Shown piece after piece: positions 4,762-6,104 of a stretch of DNA of 6,104 nucleotides. The position numbers and the translations under genes are program-made. The notes beneath the pieces are model-generated. The model made no database searches and had not been told where the DNA came from. It was given only the letters and a program-made list of their open reading frames with translations. This DNA is from Anaerolineales bacterium (GTDB lineage Bacteria; Chloroflexota; Anaerolineae; Anaerolineales; Villigracilaceae), in the NCBI GenBank assembly GCA_025056515.1, contig JANWWB010000422.1, forward strand, positions 1-6,104, read 5' to 3'. How positions within the stretch are numbered: position 1 is the first letter of the stretch; every line of letters begins with the position of its first letter.

Positions 4762-5634
4762 ATGCATCGCGAACGTCTTTCCGAGAATGTCTATTGGTTC
4801 CAAAGTGATATTTACGCTCAAGTCACAGCCGGTGTTGTATTCGGACCACAGTGGGCGGTTTTGATTGATACCTTGGCCTTGCCCGAAGAGAGCATGGCCA
4901 TCCGGGATTTTGTCGAGAGGGACCTGCAGGTTCCAGTGCGGTACATTATCAATACCCACTACCATGCCGACCATAGCTGGGGGAATTGCTTTTTCCCGGA
5001 TGCTTTTGTCATTGCTCATAGCCAGTGCCGCGAGCTGCTGGAACAGCGCGGCATTCCGGCCCTCGAATCGGTTAAGAAACAAAATCCCACCTTCCGCCAT
5101 GTTCGCATTGTTTTGCCGCATTTTACGTTTAGCGAAGGGGTGCTGAATTTGAAGGTTGGGAAGAAGAATCTTTCCATCATGCCGGCTCCTGGACATAGTC
5201 CGGATGGAATCATGGTGTTGATTGATGAGGACCGCATTCTCTTCGCGGGGGATGCCTTTATGCCGCTTCCGTATGTGGTCGATGGTGACATTGAAGAGAT
5301 TACGGCCTCGATTAGGAAGATCGGCCGGATGGGGTTGGAAAATATTGTCCAGGGACATGGCGACGTGATCTTGCGTGGGGAGATCGATATGGCGGTGCGC
5401 GAGAATTTGAACTATCTAGCCAACATTCGCAAAGTGGCTAAAGCGGCCATTCGTCGTCGCTCGCCGGAAGAATTTTTAGCCGAAAACGGGATTGAAGCCT
5501 GCGGTAAGTCGCGCGTTTACTTGGGCGGCTTGGTAGAAGAACTTCATCGTCGCAATCTGCGTGCACTCTACCTTCGGGAAAAGCAAATCGAGCTTCAGGA
5601 GAAGCAGAGCCGCCTGCAGCCCGAAGCAACCTAA
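4762..5634 (+). CDS. Metallo-beta-lactamase-fold hydrolase with C-terminal helical extension
   Basis: This 290-residue protein has a complete MBL-fold active site: THYHADH (His66, His68, Asp70, His71), His145 in APGHSPDG, Asp164 in FAGDAF and His199 in QGHGD. It should bind two metal ions, commonly zinc or iron, and hydrolyse an ester, thioester or similar bond. The first 200 residues resemble glyoxalase II-like and SoxH/quinoprotein-relay-type hydrolases. There is no signal peptide, so it is probably cytoplasmic. Residues about 205-290 form a charged, mostly helical tail ending in a heptad-like stretch (LREKQIELQEKQ) that may mediate oligomerisation. The ATG at 4762 has GAGGA 4 nt upstream, a rather short but usable spacing. 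It has its own promoter and possible operator, and converges on the PlsY-like gene. The substrate is unknown. True beta-lactamase activity is unlikely because there is no export signal. Confidence 0.93.
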   Translation: MHRERLSENVYWFQSDIYAQVTAGVVFGPQWAVLIDTLALPEESMAIRDFVERDLQVPVRYIINTHYHADHSWGNCFFPDAFVIAHSQCRELLEQRGIPALESVKKQNPTFRHVRIVLPHFTFSEGVLNLKVGKKNLSIMPAPGHSPDGIMVLIDEDRILFAGDAFMPLPYVVDGDIEEITASIRKIGRMGLENIVQGHGDVILRGEIDMAVRENLNYLANIRKVAKAAIRRRSPEEFLAENGIEACGKSRVYLGGLVEELHRRNLRALYLREKQIELQEKQSRLQPEAT

Positions 5635-5656
5635 TCGCTATAGGTTCCTGTACTCT

Positions 5657-5674
5657 GGAAGCCTAGGAAGCCTG
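5657..5674. repeat. Tandem 9-bp repeat (GGAAGCCTA, GGAAGCCTG)
   Basis: Two head-to-tail copies differ only in the last base. They lie in the 86-bp gap between the converging MBL and PlsY-like genes. The first copy can pair with AGGTTCC (5642-5648) around one bulged base to form a small hairpin, but no T-tract follows, so I do not call a terminator. No clear terminator was found for either converging gene. Confidence 0.4.
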
Positions 5675-5720
5675 ATCTAGATGACAACCAAGAGGCTGTG
5701 ACGGGATAGCGCCCAAATGC

Positions 5721-6104
5721 TCAGAGAGATCTATGGTGGGGCGTTTCTGTGTTTGTCAGAGAGGCCAAAGCGTTTTGCCGTGCTCGTCTGCGTTTTTCCA
5801 GATAGACGGGTAAACCGTGTCTTCGTTCTGTTCCTTCAATGAGGCGCCGGAGATTGGGACGCAAAGCCCACAACAAAAGTACCTCAGAGGCGAGGCCGTA
5901 GAAGACATATTCCCATGGTGAAAGTCCCAGGGCAGCGCGGATGAGAAAGATGAAGGCGGACATCAAGCCAATGCTCATCGTCGTCACAGAAGCATAGCCA
6001 ACGCCCCACCAAAGCAAAAGCCCGATCGGCAGCAGGATAAGCACAGACGGCGGCCAGAGGCCCAATGTCCCTCCGAAGGCAGCTGCGCCACCTGCGCCGC
6101 CTGC
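5721..6104 (-). CDS. plsY: Partial (3' part): PlsY-like glycerol-3-phosphate acyltransferase
   Basis: The frame is open from the right edge to a TGA at 5723-5721, giving the last 127 residues; the N-terminus lies outside. PlsY is an inner-membrane enzyme that transfers an acyl group from acyl-phosphate to glycerol 3-phosphate, the first step of phospholipid synthesis. The visible part has three hydrophobic segments (around LILLPIGLLLWWGVGYASV, IGLMSAFIFLIRAALGL and YVFYGLASEVLLLWAL). These are followed by RPNLRRLIEGTE, which matches the family's C-terminal motif (N-x-x-RL-x-x-GTE), and then a basic tail of about 35 residues, longer than usual. At the edge the frame begins AGGAGGAAAFGG. This aligns by position with the glycine-rich KGGKGVAT motif, but the conserved lysine is alanine. 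It may be a divergent paralogue rather than the main PlsY. It converges on the MBL gene. Confidence 0.72.
   Translation of the reverse strand, partial: AGGAGGAAAFGGTLGLWPPSVLILLPIGLLLWWGVGYASVTTMSIGLMSAFIFLIRAALGLSPWEYVFYGLASEVLLLWALRPNLRRLIEGTERRHGLPVYLEKRRRARQNALASLTNTETPHHRSL

Noticed and set aside
4693..5358. 221-codon open frame antisense to the MBL hydrolase gene
   Set aside because: It is a mirror of the strongly supported MBL coding frame; the translation shows no recognisable motif, and no promoter or ribosome site was seen.

Overview
The window most likely comes from a member of the Chloroflexota, probably class Anaerolineae. This is inferred from protein style (a PrkC-type kinase with an HCDVKPQN catalytic loop, a four-cysteine L28, a divergent PlsY-like protein) and gene order, not from a database match. 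Base composition and codon use look even across the window. I see no insertion sequence, tRNA, rRNA, CRISPR array or phage gene.

Left half (1-2767): this resembles a widely conserved housekeeping cluster. On the minus strand, read right to left, are a membrane-anchored Ser/Thr protein kinase, ribulose-phosphate 3-epimerase (rpe), an Asp23/Gls24 (YloU) family protein, and the first codons of what is probably a DAK2/FakA (YloV) protein that runs off the left edge. The ribosomal protein L28 gene (rpmB) sits between rpe and the Asp23 gene on the opposite strand, with its own promoter and a strong intrinsic terminator. Order and orientation match, from memory, the Bacillus subtilis prkC-rsgA-rpe-thiN-spoVM-(rpmB)-yloU-yloV region, without rsgA, thiN, spoVM and the PP2C phosphatase gene.

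Middle (2768-4641): an EamA/DMT-family transporter (minus) and a HAD-superfamily phosphatase of the beta-phosphoglucomutase-like type (plus) diverge from a short shared promoter region. The kinase, transporter and HAD genes each have a good -10 hexamer 7-13 nt before the start codon and no Shine-Dalgarno sequence, so they look leaderless or nearly so. The Asp23, rpmB and metallohydrolase genes have ordinary ribosome binding sites.

Right part (4642-6104): a metallo-beta-lactamase-fold hydrolase with all its metal ligands is transcribed from a good promoter that overlaps a 6-bp inverted repeat, a possible operator. It converges on the 3' part of a PlsY-like glycerol-3-phosphate acyltransferase gene cut by the right edge. 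The glycine-rich loop of that protein appears to lack the usual lysine.

There is no convincing new multi-gene system here. The points most worth checking are the conserved cluster, the leaderless starts, the sensor-less non-RD kinase and the altered PlsY loop.
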